From contig NZ_JAHSTU010000010.1 in NCBI RefSeq assembly GCF_019145495.1, positions 1 to 64,000 on the forward strand: 64,000 bases of DNA, written 5' to 3'. This DNA comes from Pseudomonas azerbaijanoccidentalis (GTDB lineage: Bacteria > Pseudomonadota > Gammaproteobacteria > Pseudomonadales > Pseudomonadaceae). The position numbers and the translations under genes are program-made. Below, piece after piece: positions 48,845 to 57,405 of this stretch (position 1 is its first letter; each line of letters starts with the position of its first letter). The notes under the pieces are model-generated. The model did no database searches. It was not told where the DNA came from and saw only the letters and a program-made list of their open reading frames with translations.

Positions 48845-50674
48845 ATGGATGTGCGATTACCCCTGACGAGTGCCGGAGTTTGCCTGGCTTTGCTGCTGAG
48901 CGCGTGCTCACCCAGTGAAGAAAAACGCCAGGTCAGCCTCGAGGAAAAGACCGCGCAGTTTGAAAAAACGCTGGATACGATCGAGGACCCAAAACTCAAG
49001 AATGCCGTGGCCGAACTCGGTGGTTCGCTGTTGTTACTCGAACGCGCGCAACTCAAGCTCGACAGCAAACCGGTAGAAACCGAATACGGTGAAGATGTCC
49101 TCGCCGTGCTCAAGCACTACCCCACCCCGCAAGCGCTGGTCGACACTTACATCAACGGCTTATTCGTGCTGCACAAGGACTCCAGTTCCGACTACTTGAC
49201 TGACCTGCAACCGGTGTTCCCCTTCAACTTCAGCATTCCGGCGGCCTTCCTCTTTCCCCATTGCCTGGAATGGCGGTCGGTTACTTTGAGCAACAAACGC
49301 GTGATTGCCTTCCAGCCGGAATGGTCGGAAACCGATCCCGGCATTCAGTTGAGCCCGTCGAGCTCAAACCTGACCAACCCGGATGACCTGACCGTGGCCT
49401 ACCCGTTCATCGAAGGGCTCGACGCCGACATCAAGAACCAGCCACAACCGGTGAGCCTGCAAGGCACGGTGGAGGTCATTGCGCCACGTCGCCTCTACAG
49501 CTTCGACCTGACCAAAAAAGACGAGGGCCAGACCCGCACCAATGACAACCTCAGCGTTACCCTGATCAAACTGGGCACCAACTACGCTGAAGTCGAGTTC
49601 AGCAACAGCGCGCCGCAAGCCCCGGAGATCGGGGAAACCCCGCTCAATCCGTTGATCGTCCAGGCCCGGGACGCTACCGGACAATTTCTCTCGCGTTCGG
49701 GGTCAATCAACGAAACCGCCGCGCAAATCAGCTTTTACCAAAAGCAATTGGCGAAGATGCAGCAGCAGAAGGGTTGGAGCGAGGCGCTGGAAAAGCAGCT
49801 CGATGACGAGCAACGCAACTTCGAGAAACAACAAAGCCACCGTTACTCGAAAGTGTATTTCAACGGCCCCATCGAAACCCTCGAAGTCAGCCTGCTGGAT
49901 TTCTCGACCGCCTCGGTCACCCGCAAGGACTTGAACCTGCCGGTGCGCCGCTTCGACCGCAACACCACGGAGAAAACCATTCAGCCGCTGAACCTGCCGG
50001 TGGTGGTGTATGACGATCAGGCGCCGACCTGGCTCAAGGGCGCGGCGTTGACGGAGGAACAGCTGAAAAAAGGTGTGAACATCACGCAATCGGTCGAGGA
50101 TCCCAGTGCCGCGCGCATCGAGTTCAATCACCTGCGAAGCTTCAATGATGAGCTGCTGGGGACGTCATTCAATCCCGGCGAAAGTCCGGTCAGTTTCTTC
50201 ACCGAGGACAGCCGCGGCAAACGTGACGAACCCATTGAATTACCACCGCAGGCGTATGAGGTCGATCCCTTGCGCGGCAGCATCACCTACGACCTGAACC
50301 TGTTTCCGCAAACACCAGCTTATGTGGTCGGCTCCATACCGTTGTTTCTGGCGACAATCGATAAAAAGGCCCTCGATGCCCATCAATTGCCCAAAGGGCT
50401 TGAGCTCAAAGGCAACACGTTGGTGGTGGACCTGAAGCTGTTTCCCGAACAGGACTGGCGCTTCTTCGCCAAGGACGACAGCGGCAATTACCTCAAGGAA
50501 ATTCTCGCGGTCAATCACGTTGCGAGCGCCGACGGCCCGGCGCTGTTTGCCGTGCATTACTTCTACGGGCAACCGACGCGCCTGGAAACCTACCAGCGAA
50601 CTGACCTCGCCACCGTGCCCTACGGTTTCGAGGTCAAGCTCGACAAGGCCGATCTGACCAAACTGCCCCAATAG
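48845..50674 (+). CDS. large conserved outer-membrane lipoprotein, function unknown
   Basis: I do not recognise this 609-residue protein. It has a lipoprotein signal with lipobox LLSAC (C21) and Ser at +2, which predicts outer-membrane retention. The mature part is predicted mostly beta-rich, with a charged coiled-coil-like stretch around residues 295-335 (QISFYQKQLAKMQQQKGWSE and onward). No catalytic motif stands out and only two cysteines follow the lipobox region at most. It is monocistronic between divergent yqhA and a convergent small gene. Codon use matches the neighbours, so it looks native. Confidence 0.85.
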   Translation: MDVRLPLTSAGVCLALLLSACSPSEEKRQVSLEEKTAQFEKTLDTIEDPKLKNAVAELGGSLLLLERAQLKLDSKPVETEYGEDVLAVLKHYPTPQALVDTYINGLFVLHKDSSSDYLTDLQPVFPFNFSIPAAFLFPHCLEWRSVTLSNKRVIAFQPEWSETDPGIQLSPSSSNLTNPDDLTVAYPFIEGLDADIKNQPQPVSLQGTVEVIAPRRLYSFDLTKKDEGQTRTNDNLSVTLIKLGTNYAEVEFSNSAPQAPEIGETPLNPLIVQARDATGQFLSRSGSINETAAQISFYQKQLAKMQQQKGWSEALEKQLDDEQRNFEKQQSHRYSKVYFNGPIETLEVSLLDFSTASVTRKDLNLPVRRFDRNTTEKTIQPLNLPVVVYDDQAPTWLKGAALTEEQLKKGVNITQSVEDPSAARIEFNHLRSFNDELLGTSFNPGESPVSFFTEDSRGKRDEPIELPPQAYEVDPLRGSITYDLNLFPQTPAYVVGSIPLFLATIDKKALDAHQLPKGLELKGNTLVVDLKLFPEQDWRFFAKDDSGNYLKEILAVNHVASADGPALFAVHYFYGQPTRLETYQRTDLATVPYGFEVKLDKADLTKLPQ

Positions 50675-50680
50675 AGCGGG

Positions 50681-51022
50681 TCAATGTTCGGGGCGAAACT
50701 CGAAGCCACCGACGTTACGGCAACGGCCACCATTGATTTCCCGCAGCTGGGCTTGCAGATGCAGGCACCAGATTTGCGGGTCGTTGGCCAGCTCATAGCC
50801 GTGCAGCGTCAGGCTTTCAACAATCGTGTCGAGGATGGTTTCAGCGGCGAAAGGACCATGGAACGGGCCTTGGGCTTTGATGGCTGAGGGTTGTTCGCCA
50901 GCCATTCCGGCGGCGAAGAGCAAGGTCCACATCCCCGTATCCCCGGCCAACGGCTTGATGGCGCATTCGATACGGGTCACAAGACCCAGGCATTGACGAG
51001 TGAGGCAGAGGTTGCGCGACAT
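50681..51022 (-). CDS. small conserved hypothetical protein
   Basis: This 113-residue protein begins MSRNLCLTRQCLGLVTRIECAIKPLAGDTGMWTLLFAAGMAGEQ and has a central AAETILDTIVESLTLHGYELANDPQIW segment. Four to five cysteines are spread along it, with no signal peptide. I recall a similar protein at this place in P. aeruginosa (near PA4575) but know of no function. The stop lies six bases from the convergent lipoprotein stop. Preceding Arg/His-rich in-frame sequence speaks for this ATG. Confidence 0.7.
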   Translation of the reverse strand: MSRNLCLTRQCLGLVTRIECAIKPLAGDTGMWTLLFAAGMAGEQPSAIKAQGPFHGPFAAETILDTIVESLTLHGYELANDPQIWCLHLQAQLREINGGRCRNVGGFEFRPEH

Positions 51023-51224
51023 GGCGGCGACCCTCGGTCGATCCGATATTCAGCCCCCATCGCGAAGGCTGTTTCGATCCAGTGATTACTGTCCTTGTCC
51101 TTGAGCAGAGAATAGAAGAAAAGTACGGGAGACAGGCCAATCGACACCAGTAGGCGCCGAATGGTCATAGTGTGAATATTGGCGCCAGAGTGATGGCGTT
51201 TTCGCGGGTAAACCCGGATAGAAA

Positions 51225-51314
51225 TGTGGGAGCGAGCCTGCTCGCAATGACGGAGACCCAGACAACATAAATGTTGAATGTCAGACCGATTTCGCTAGCA
51301 GGCTCGCTCCCACA
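51225..51314. repeat. REP inverted pair
   Basis: Left unit TGTGGGAGCGAGCCTGCTCG plus CAATG and right unit CGCTAGCAGGCTCGCTCCCA plus CA face each other with about 43 bases between. The 51023-51337 interval otherwise holds only the presumed promoter of the small minus-strand gene. Confidence 0.88.
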
Positions 51315-51337
51315 GGGGATGGATGAGCCGGATTAAA

Positions 51338-53776
51338 TCAAGCCGGCTTGGCCTCCACCAACGCCTCGACCGCCATTTCCTTCTCGGCTTCTTTCAGATC
51401 TTCTTCACTGATCATTTCCGCAATGACCCGCAGGCGCTCCACCACCCGTGCGTTGACGCTGCCTTCAGGGAACTCGCCATTCTCGTCCGGCTCGCCAGCA
51501 GGCTCGCCGACCAACAGGCTCAGCGCCTCATCGGCCTGACGTACCGCGTAAACGTGGAATTGTCCCGCACGCACCGCCGCCAGCACTTTCTCGTCGAGCA
51601 TTAGCGTGGCGACGTTGGCCTGAGGAATGATCGCGCCCTGCTCGCCCGTCAACCCGCGGGCTTCGCACAGACGGAAGAAGCCCTCGATTTTCTCGTTCAC
51701 CCCTCCGACTGCCTGCACTTCACCGAACTGGTTGATCGATCCGGTGATCGCAAAGCATTGCTTGAGCGGGGTTTTCGACAAGGCTGAAATCAGCGTGCAC
51801 GCCTCACCGAGTGACGCACTGTCGCCATCCACATATCCGTAGGACTGCTCCAGGGCGATACTCGCGGAAATCGCCAACGGGAATTCCTGGGCGTAACGGC
51901 TGCCCAGATACCCGGTGAGGATCATTACGCCTTTGGAGTGGATCGGCTGTCCGAGGTTGACCTCGCGCTCGATGTCGACGATGCCGCTGCCGCCCGGGTA
52001 CACCGTGGCGGAAATCCGCGCCGGCACGCCGAAGGCCGAATCGCCGACTTCCAGCACCGTCAAACCGTTGCACTTGCCGACTGCCGCGCCGTCGGTATCG
52101 ATCAGGATGATCCCGGCCAGCATGTCATCGAGAATCCTCGCCGACACCCGGCCGGTGCGGGTGGCCTTGGCCTTGAGTGCACGCTCGATGTGCCCGGCGT
52201 CGGTCATTTCATCGCCCGCCAGGTGACGGATGAAATCCGCCTCGCTGACCAGTTGGAACAGATCACCGATACGCGCGGACAACCGTCCCTGATGCTCGGC
52301 CAGACGCGCACTGTAGGTCGCCAGGCGTGCCACCGCATCAGCGGTCAGCGGCGCCATGCCTTCCTCGGATGTACGGGTTTTGAGCAACTGGGCGAATTGC
52401 TCCAGGCTCTCGTCGACCATCGGGATGTCTTCGTCGAAATCCACCAGGACGCGGAACATCTCCTGGAAGTCCGGATCGAGGTCCTGCAGCGTGTAATAGA
52501 GCGAACGGGCACCGATGATGACGACTTTGACCTGCAACGGAATGTGCTGCGGATTCAACGTGACGGTGGCGAAGCGGCCCATCTCGCCCAGCGGCGATTC
52601 CATTTTCAGCTTGCGCGATTGCAGGGCGCGTTTCAGCGCGTCCCACACGAACGGCTCGCTGAGCATTTTTTCCGCTTCGAGGATCAGGAAACCACCGTTG
52701 GCGCGGTGCAATGCACCCGGCCGCAGTTGACGGTAGGTGGTGTACAGCGCGCCTTGATCGGTGCTGTATTCGATGCGGCCGAACAGGTTTTCGTAGGTCG
52801 GGTGCGGCTCAAACACCACGGGCGCACCGCCACTCGCCGAATGGCCGACCACCAGGCTCGGTGCGTATTGCTCTTCCAGCAGTTTGCGGGCGACGGCGTC
52901 AGTCTTGCTGTCGTCCACCAATTGCTCGACCACAGTCTTGAGCAGATACACCTGCATCGCTTGCAGATACCCGCACACCGCCGCGTTCTCGGCGTACTTC
53001 TCCGACAACGGCGACAGCAGCGGCTGCAAGGCCAGGGTGATGGTTTCTTCGTTGAGCTGACGCAGTTGATTGCTCGATTCGCGCTTCCACTGCGGCAGGC
53101 TGGCGAGCTCTTCGTTCAAGCGCTCTTCCAGGGCCGAAATGTCCTCGTGGAAACGCTCGCGCTCGGCTTCCGGCAATTGCGCGAACTCCGCTTCGTCCAG
53201 CGCCTTGCCTTCAAGCATCGGGGTGAACGCGATGTTGCTCGCATCGCGGTACAACGCAACCTCCTTGTCCAGTGCCAGACGCTCGATGATGTCCAGAGCC
53301 TTGTCGTAGCGCTGATTGAAGGCGCGGTCGATGGCGCTTTTTTTCTGCTGATAGGACGGGTGCTCGAAAACGGCGGGGAAAGTTGCCAGCAGGTTGTCGA
53401 TCAAACCGTTGATATCACCAATGAAATTACCGGCGGTACCCGACGGCAGTTCCAGTGCACGCGGCTCGCGCGGCTCATCGAAGTTATTGACGTAGACCCA
53501 GTCCGCCGGGGTCTGCAGGCGTTTGCCTTCGGCTTTGAGGTAGCGTTTGACGAACGAGAACCGGCCAGTGCCAGGTTCGCCCATGACAAATACGTTGTAA
53601 CCGGGGCGTGGCATGGCCACACCGAACTGCAAGGCTTCGACCGCACGTTCCTGGCCAAGCACACCGCGAAAGGGCTCCAGATCATTGGTGGTAGAGAAGC
53701 TGAACTGTTCAGCGGAAAACGGACGGGTCAGCGCTTCGGGCGCTAGACGCAAGCTGGCAGCAACAGGATCAGGCAT
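51338..53776 (-). CDS. Lon-family AAA+ serine protease (LonB/YcbZ-like)
   Basis: This 812-residue protein has an N-terminal AAA+ region and a C-terminal Lon protease domain. The catalytic dyad is S653 (in GDSASLG) and K696 (in NEKIEGFF), 43 residues apart, the same spacing as S679-K722 of E. coli Lon. The Walker A-like loop reads GEPGTGRFS, with Arg where Lys is usual, and a long helical insertion (about 150-300) interrupts the AAA core. It lacks the Lon N-terminal substrate domain. The family is related to E. coli YcbZ; substrates are unknown. It stands alone before a REP pair. Confidence 0.9.
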   Translation of the reverse strand: MPDPVAASLRLAPEALTRPFSAEQFSFSTTNDLEPFRGVLGQERAVEALQFGVAMPRPGYNVFVMGEPGTGRFSFVKRYLKAEGKRLQTPADWVYVNNFDEPREPRALELPSGTAGNFIGDINGLIDNLLATFPAVFEHPSYQQKKSAIDRAFNQRYDKALDIIERLALDKEVALYRDASNIAFTPMLEGKALDEAEFAQLPEAERERFHEDISALEERLNEELASLPQWKRESSNQLRQLNEETITLALQPLLSPLSEKYAENAAVCGYLQAMQVYLLKTVVEQLVDDSKTDAVARKLLEEQYAPSLVVGHSASGGAPVVFEPHPTYENLFGRIEYSTDQGALYTTYRQLRPGALHRANGGFLILEAEKMLSEPFVWDALKRALQSRKLKMESPLGEMGRFATVTLNPQHIPLQVKVVIIGARSLYYTLQDLDPDFQEMFRVLVDFDEDIPMVDESLEQFAQLLKTRTSEEGMAPLTADAVARLATYSARLAEHQGRLSARIGDLFQLVSEADFIRHLAGDEMTDAGHIERALKAKATRTGRVSARILDDMLAGIILIDTDGAAVGKCNGLTVLEVGDSAFGVPARISATVYPGGSGIVDIEREVNLGQPIHSKGVMILTGYLGSRYAQEFPLAISASIALEQSYGYVDGDSASLGEACTLISALSKTPLKQCFAITGSINQFGEVQAVGGVNEKIEGFFRLCEARGLTGEQGAIIPQANVATLMLDEKVLAAVRAGQFHVYAVRQADEALSLLVGEPAGEPDENGEFPEGSVNARVVERLRVIAEMISEEDLKEAEKEMAVEALVEAKPA

Positions 53777-53929
53777 CGGGCTTCCTTACATCAGGCGGGG
53801 CAGATAGCGGCATTCTGGCGCTGCCTGTGCCTGACTGGCAAGGAGCGCCTAAGGCCAAAGCATAGACAAGTCATTGCGCCGCCGCGGGCGTGCGTCAAAT
53901 CACTGTTTTCAACGAATGTTTTGCAAAAA

Positions 53930-53947
53930 ATCACGGAACTGCGTGAT
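53930..53947. promoter_or_regulatory. inverted repeat upstream of the DUF3015 gene
   Basis: ATCACG-N6-CGTGAT is a perfect inverted repeat about 106 bases before the ATG at 54053, next to TTGCAA (53921-53926). It could be a regulator site, but no known consensus fits well. Confidence 0.3.
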
Positions 53948-54052
53948 CGTGCCTAAACTCCAACCTGCGCGGCTGGACTAATAACCGGCCCACTGGCACC
54001 GGAACGGGCCAGATCCCTTGTCCATTGGTATGCACATAAAGAGAACAAAGCT

Positions 54053-54541
54053 ATGAAACGGATTCTTCTCGGTACTCTCTTCACCGCTGTATCCATCAAC
54101 GCCATGGCTCAGGCGCCAGGCGGTCCGGATTGCGGTTGGGGCAACATGCTGTTCGAAGGTCAGCGTGGCACCCCGGCTCACTTCCTGGCATCCACCACCA
54201 ACGGCACTTCCGGCAACGCAACCTTCGGTATGACCTCCGGCACCAACGGTTGCTCGACCAACGCGTCGCTGACGTATGGCGGCAAATCCTGGTTTGCCAT
54301 GAATGGCATGATGAACGAGCTGTCCGAAGACATGGCCAAGGGTCAGGGCGAAGCGCTGACCACTTACGCCGTGGTACTGGGCGTGGCGCCGGAAGACCGT
54401 GCGCACTTCGCCGCCGTCACTCACGAGCACTTCCAGCAGATCTTCAGCAAGGCTGATGTGACTGCAGAAGACGTGCATACCAACACCCTGGCCGTCCTGA
54501 AGAGCGATCCTCGTCTGGCCAAGTACGCCACTCAGGCTTAA
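54053..54541 (+). CDS. DUF3015 family periplasmic protein
   Basis: This 162-residue protein has a signal peptide (MKRILLGTLFTAVSINAMAQ) and the DUF3015 pattern: GPDCGWGNMLFEGQRGTPAHFLASTTNGTSGNATFGMTSGTNGCS. Two cysteines in the mature part probably form a disulfide. Function is unknown. The optimal codons, RBS region AAAGAGAACAAAG and strong terminator suggest high expression. The next gene (DUF4105) lies 220 bases downstream behind the terminator and an inverted repeat; I recall the pair being adjacent in other pseudomonads too. Confidence 0.88.
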   Translation: MKRILLGTLFTAVSINAMAQAPGGPDCGWGNMLFEGQRGTPAHFLASTTNGTSGNATFGMTSGTNGCSTNASLTYGGKSWFAMNGMMNELSEDMAKGQGEALTTYAVVLGVAPEDRAHFAAVTHEHFQQIFSKADVTAEDVHTNTLAVLKSDPRLAKYATQA

Positions 54542-54551
54542 GCTCGACACG

Positions 54552-54586
54552 CCCGCTTCTCTTTGGGAAGCGGGTTTTGTTTTTTG
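54552..54586 (+). terminator. terminator of the DUF3015 gene
   Basis: CCCGCTTC, a loop of seven bases and GAAGCGGG form an 8-bp stem followed by TTTTGTTTTTT, 10 bases after the stop codon. Confidence 0.93.
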
Positions 54587-54621
54587 GACCTGCCCTTGTT
54601 GGGTAATGCCAATCAACTGTG

Positions 54622-54700
54622 GGCGCTGTCGAGTGAAACGAGGCTGCGATCTTTTGATCTTGTCTGTAAAGATCGCAGCCTCGTTTCACTCGACAGCGCC
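54622..54700. repeat. 33-bp perfect inverted repeat
   Basis: Two exact 33-base arms (left begins GGCGCTGTCGAGTGAAACGA) surround 13 bases. The inner part GGCTGCGATCTTT is shared with the second REP family of the window, but the outer part (GCTGTCGAGTGAAACGA) is different, so it looks like a variant or chimeric REP. It lies between the DUF3015 and DUF4105 genes. Confidence 0.9.
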
Positions 54701-54760
54701 TGCAAATGAGCGGCATCAACCGCGCCGGGTCTTTATTTTTTTCCTGTTTAAGTTGCCACT

Positions 54761-56614
54761 ATGCTCAAACGCCTTGCCTGGCTGGCGCTCTGTGTCTGCG
54801 CCCCGCTGTCCGCCGCGCCACTTATCGACAATCAACGTTTGCAGCAACTGGCCAACGACCCTTTCTGGATTTCCCTGGGTCATTACGAAACCGCCAAACT
54901 CGGCGGCTGGCGCAGCTATGTCAGCGATCCAAAGTTCTTCCTCGCCGCCGATGGCAACGAACACCCGGACCGTGAACTGGCGGCCACCGTGCAAGCGCTT
55001 TACGCGCCGGCCAGCGCTGGCGAGCAGCACGCCCAATGTGTTTATCCGGCGCGCACCCGCTGGCTTAAAACGCAGTTCAACCTGACAGATCTGCCGACGC
55101 TGGACTGCGCCGAGTTCAAGCAGTGGTTCAAGGATGTCTCGCCCCACAGCGCGGTGATGATTTTCCCCGCGGCCTACCTCAACAGTCCATCGTCGATGTT
55201 CGGCCACACCCTGCTGCGTATCGATCAGGCGGATGTGCAAAGCGACAAGACTTCGCTGCTCAGTTACGCGATCAATTTCGGCGCGTACATCGAAGGCTCG
55301 GACAACAGCATCCTCTACGCCTGGAAAGGCTTGATGGGCGGTTATCCGGGGCTGTTCGCCCTGGTGCCCTATCAGGAAAAACTCTCGGAGTACCGCAGCC
55401 TCGAAAACCGCGACTTGTGGGAATACCGACTGAACCTAACCCAGCAAGAAACCGCACGCATGGTTGAGCATGTCTGGGAACTGAAGCAGATCAAATTCGA
55501 TTATTTCTTCTTCGACGAAAACTGCTCGTATCGCCTGCTGGAATTGCTGCAAGTGGCCCGCCCGAGCCTGCGCCTGACCGAACAATTCCCGCTGACCGCG
55601 ATACCTACCGACACCGTCAAAGCGGTGAAAGACGCAGGCCTGGTGGAGTCGATCGAGTATCGCCCGTCCCGCGAACGGGAATTGCTGAGCCGCGCCGAGC
55701 CGTTGAATCCCGAAGAGCAGCAATGGGTTCTGCAAGTCAGCGCCGATCAGAAACAACTGCAAACACCGGAATTCAAAACGCTACCTCGCGACCGCCAAGC
55801 GCTGATCATCGATGCGGCCTATCGCCTTGAGCGCTATCGCGCCAACGGTCAGGAGCGTGACCCGGAGCGGGCGCAGCGCAGCTTCGAACTGCTGCGGGCG
55901 ATCAACCAGAACCCGGCACCGGACCTCGACATCCCGCAACCCGGCTTGCCTGAGGATGGCCACGAATCCCGCACCTGGCAGGTTGGTGTCGGCACCCGAG
56001 GCGACCGCGCGTTTGGCGAGTACGGTTTGCGCATGGCCTACCACGACCTTAACGACAACTCCGAAAGCTTCCCCCTCGGCGCGCAGATCGAAATCCTGCA
56101 ACTGAAACTGCGTCAGTACGAAGGCAATGACTGGCAGGTTCAGCAACTGGACCTGGCGACCATTCGCTCCCTGACCCCACGCAACGAGCTGCTGCAACCG
56201 CTGTCGTGGCAGGTCACCGGTGGCTTGGAGCGGGTACCGGGCAAACATGACGACGAAAACCTCGTCAGCCACGTCAATGGTGGCGGCGGCGGCACCTGGC
56301 AATTGGCCGATGACCTGCTCGGCTTTGCCTTGGGCACCGTGCGGGTTGAGCACAACAACGACTTCGCCGAATTCATTTCTCCCGCGGCGGGTTTCAACAC
56401 AGGATTACTGTGGAAAAACCCGCTGGGCAATTTAAGCCTGGAGGCAAAAGGCGATTTCTTCACCAATGGCGAAGTGCGCCGTAGCGTGAGTCTGAATCAG
56501 CAGTGGGAATTGTCGCGCAACCTCGGTTTACGCCTGAGCGCCCAGCGCGAATTCAGCCATTGGGCGACACCGGAGAATGAAGTGATGCTTGAAGTGAAGT
56601 GGTATCACTATTAA
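54761..56614 (+). CDS. DUF4105 (Lnb N-terminal periplasmic domain) protein
   Basis: This 617-residue exported protein has a signal peptide (MLKRLAWLALCVCAPLSAA). The DUF4105 domain (about 120-275) carries the likely catalytic pair H149 (in SSMFGHTLLRID) and C255 (in FFDENCSYRLLEL), as in the Lnb lipoprotein-acylation domain of Firmicutes. The C-terminal half (about 400-617) is beta-rich, with alternating strands ending VKWYHY, suggesting an outer-membrane barrel. Substrate is unknown; relatedness to Lnb suggests thiol-based acyl or peptide transfer. It is bounded by inverted repeats on both sides. Confidence 0.85.
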   Translation: MLKRLAWLALCVCAPLSAAPLIDNQRLQQLANDPFWISLGHYETAKLGGWRSYVSDPKFFLAADGNEHPDRELAATVQALYAPASAGEQHAQCVYPARTRWLKTQFNLTDLPTLDCAEFKQWFKDVSPHSAVMIFPAAYLNSPSSMFGHTLLRIDQADVQSDKTSLLSYAINFGAYIEGSDNSILYAWKGLMGGYPGLFALVPYQEKLSEYRSLENRDLWEYRLNLTQQETARMVEHVWELKQIKFDYFFFDENCSYRLLELLQVARPSLRLTEQFPLTAIPTDTVKAVKDAGLVESIEYRPSRERELLSRAEPLNPEEQQWVLQVSADQKQLQTPEFKTLPRDRQALIIDAAYRLERYRANGQERDPERAQRSFELLRAINQNPAPDLDIPQPGLPEDGHESRTWQVGVGTRGDRAFGEYGLRMAYHDLNDNSESFPLGAQIEILQLKLRQYEGNDWQVQQLDLATIRSLTPRNELLQPLSWQVTGGLERVPGKHDDENLVSHVNGGGGGTWQLADDLLGFALGTVRVEHNNDFAEFISPAAGFNTGLLWKNPLGNLSLEAKGDFFTNGEVRRSVSLNQQWELSRNLGLRLSAQREFSHWATPENEVMLEVKWYHY

Positions 56615-56688
56615 AAGATCGCAGCCTTCGGCAGCTCCTACAGGGGACCGCATTCCAATGTAGGAGCTGCCGCAGGCTGCGATCTTTT
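56613..56688. repeat. REP-type inverted repeat at the DUF4105 stop codon
   Basis: Two 30-base arms of the GATCGCAGCC-type family with one mismatch (AAGG versus CAGG) and 16 bases between. The left arm begins inside the TAA stop codon of the upstream gene. Nothing else is seen up to the Gre-like gene at 56911. Confidence 0.88.
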
Positions 56689-56910
56689 GATCTCCCTTTC
56701 ACATCCCGCTGACGAACCCGCTTCTAGACTTTCCCTAATAGGCCGTTGAACGGTCCGGGAGTCTGAAATGGTGTTGTGTGGGTGTTGTCGGCGTCCGGCA
56801 AAAGGATCAGGACGCCGCCTGGGCCTATCACTCGCCCTAGGTCGCTCCCAGACATTCAACGCAACTAAACGCCTGCAACCATGGACCAAACCCTATACCG
56901 GGAGAAAACC

Positions 56911-57405
56911 ATGAGCCGTGCTTTCGTCAACGAAGATAACGCCGCCGCGCAAGTCGATCAGCCGGTCGAAAGGCAGGTCAGCACGCAGCCCAATTACGTC
57001 ACGCCCACGGGCCTCGCCCAATTGCAGGCGAAGGTCGCCGAACTGCAAAACCTGCTGGGAGAGCTGAGCGCACAGGGAGACTTGGCGAACAAGCAGCGTG
57101 AGGCTGACCTGCAACGCGACTTGAGATACTTCAGTCAGCGCCTGCAAAGCGCTCAACTTGTACCGCCCACCAACTCAACGGAAAAGGTGCAGATCGGCAG
57201 TCGAGTGACGTTTGCCGATGAACAGGACACCGAGTTGACCGTGCAATTGGTCGGTGAAGATCAGGCCGACGCACCGGCCGGCCTGATCAACTGGGGATCA
57301 CCGCTGGGCCGGGCGTTGCTCGGGGCGCAACTCGGTGACGAGGTGCTGTGGCAACGCCCGGCTGGGGATCAGATGATCGAGATCATCCGCATCGAGCCGG
57401 CTTAA
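56911..57405 (+). CDS. GreA/GreB-family RNA polymerase-binding protein, divergent
   Basis: Gre factors insert a coiled coil into the RNA polymerase secondary channel and stimulate transcript cleavage. This 164-residue protein has a coiled coil at about residues 33-80 (LAQLQAKVAELQNLLGEL then LQRDLRYFSQRLQSAQ) and the GreA C-terminal FKBP-like domain (VQIGSRVTFADEQDTELTVQLVGEDQADAP, GSPLGRALLGAQLGDEV). The loop tip reads GDLANK (56-61), keeping Asp but losing the second acidic residue of GDRSEN. The ATG at 56911 has GGGAGA upstream. Its stop overlaps gdhA on the other strand. Confidence 0.87.
   Translation: MSRAFVNEDNAAAQVDQPVERQVSTQPNYVTPTGLAQLQAKVAELQNLLGELSAQGDLANKQREADLQRDLRYFSQRLQSAQLVPPTNSTEKVQIGSRVTFADEQDTELTVQLVGEDQADAPAGLINWGSPLGRALLGAQLGDEVLWQRPAGDQMIEIIRIEPA

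Noticed and set aside
51938..53746. 602-codon open frame antisense to the Lon-like gene
   Set aside because: Composition rich in Arg, Gln and Val with no domain; explained by codon bias of the protease gene on the other strand.
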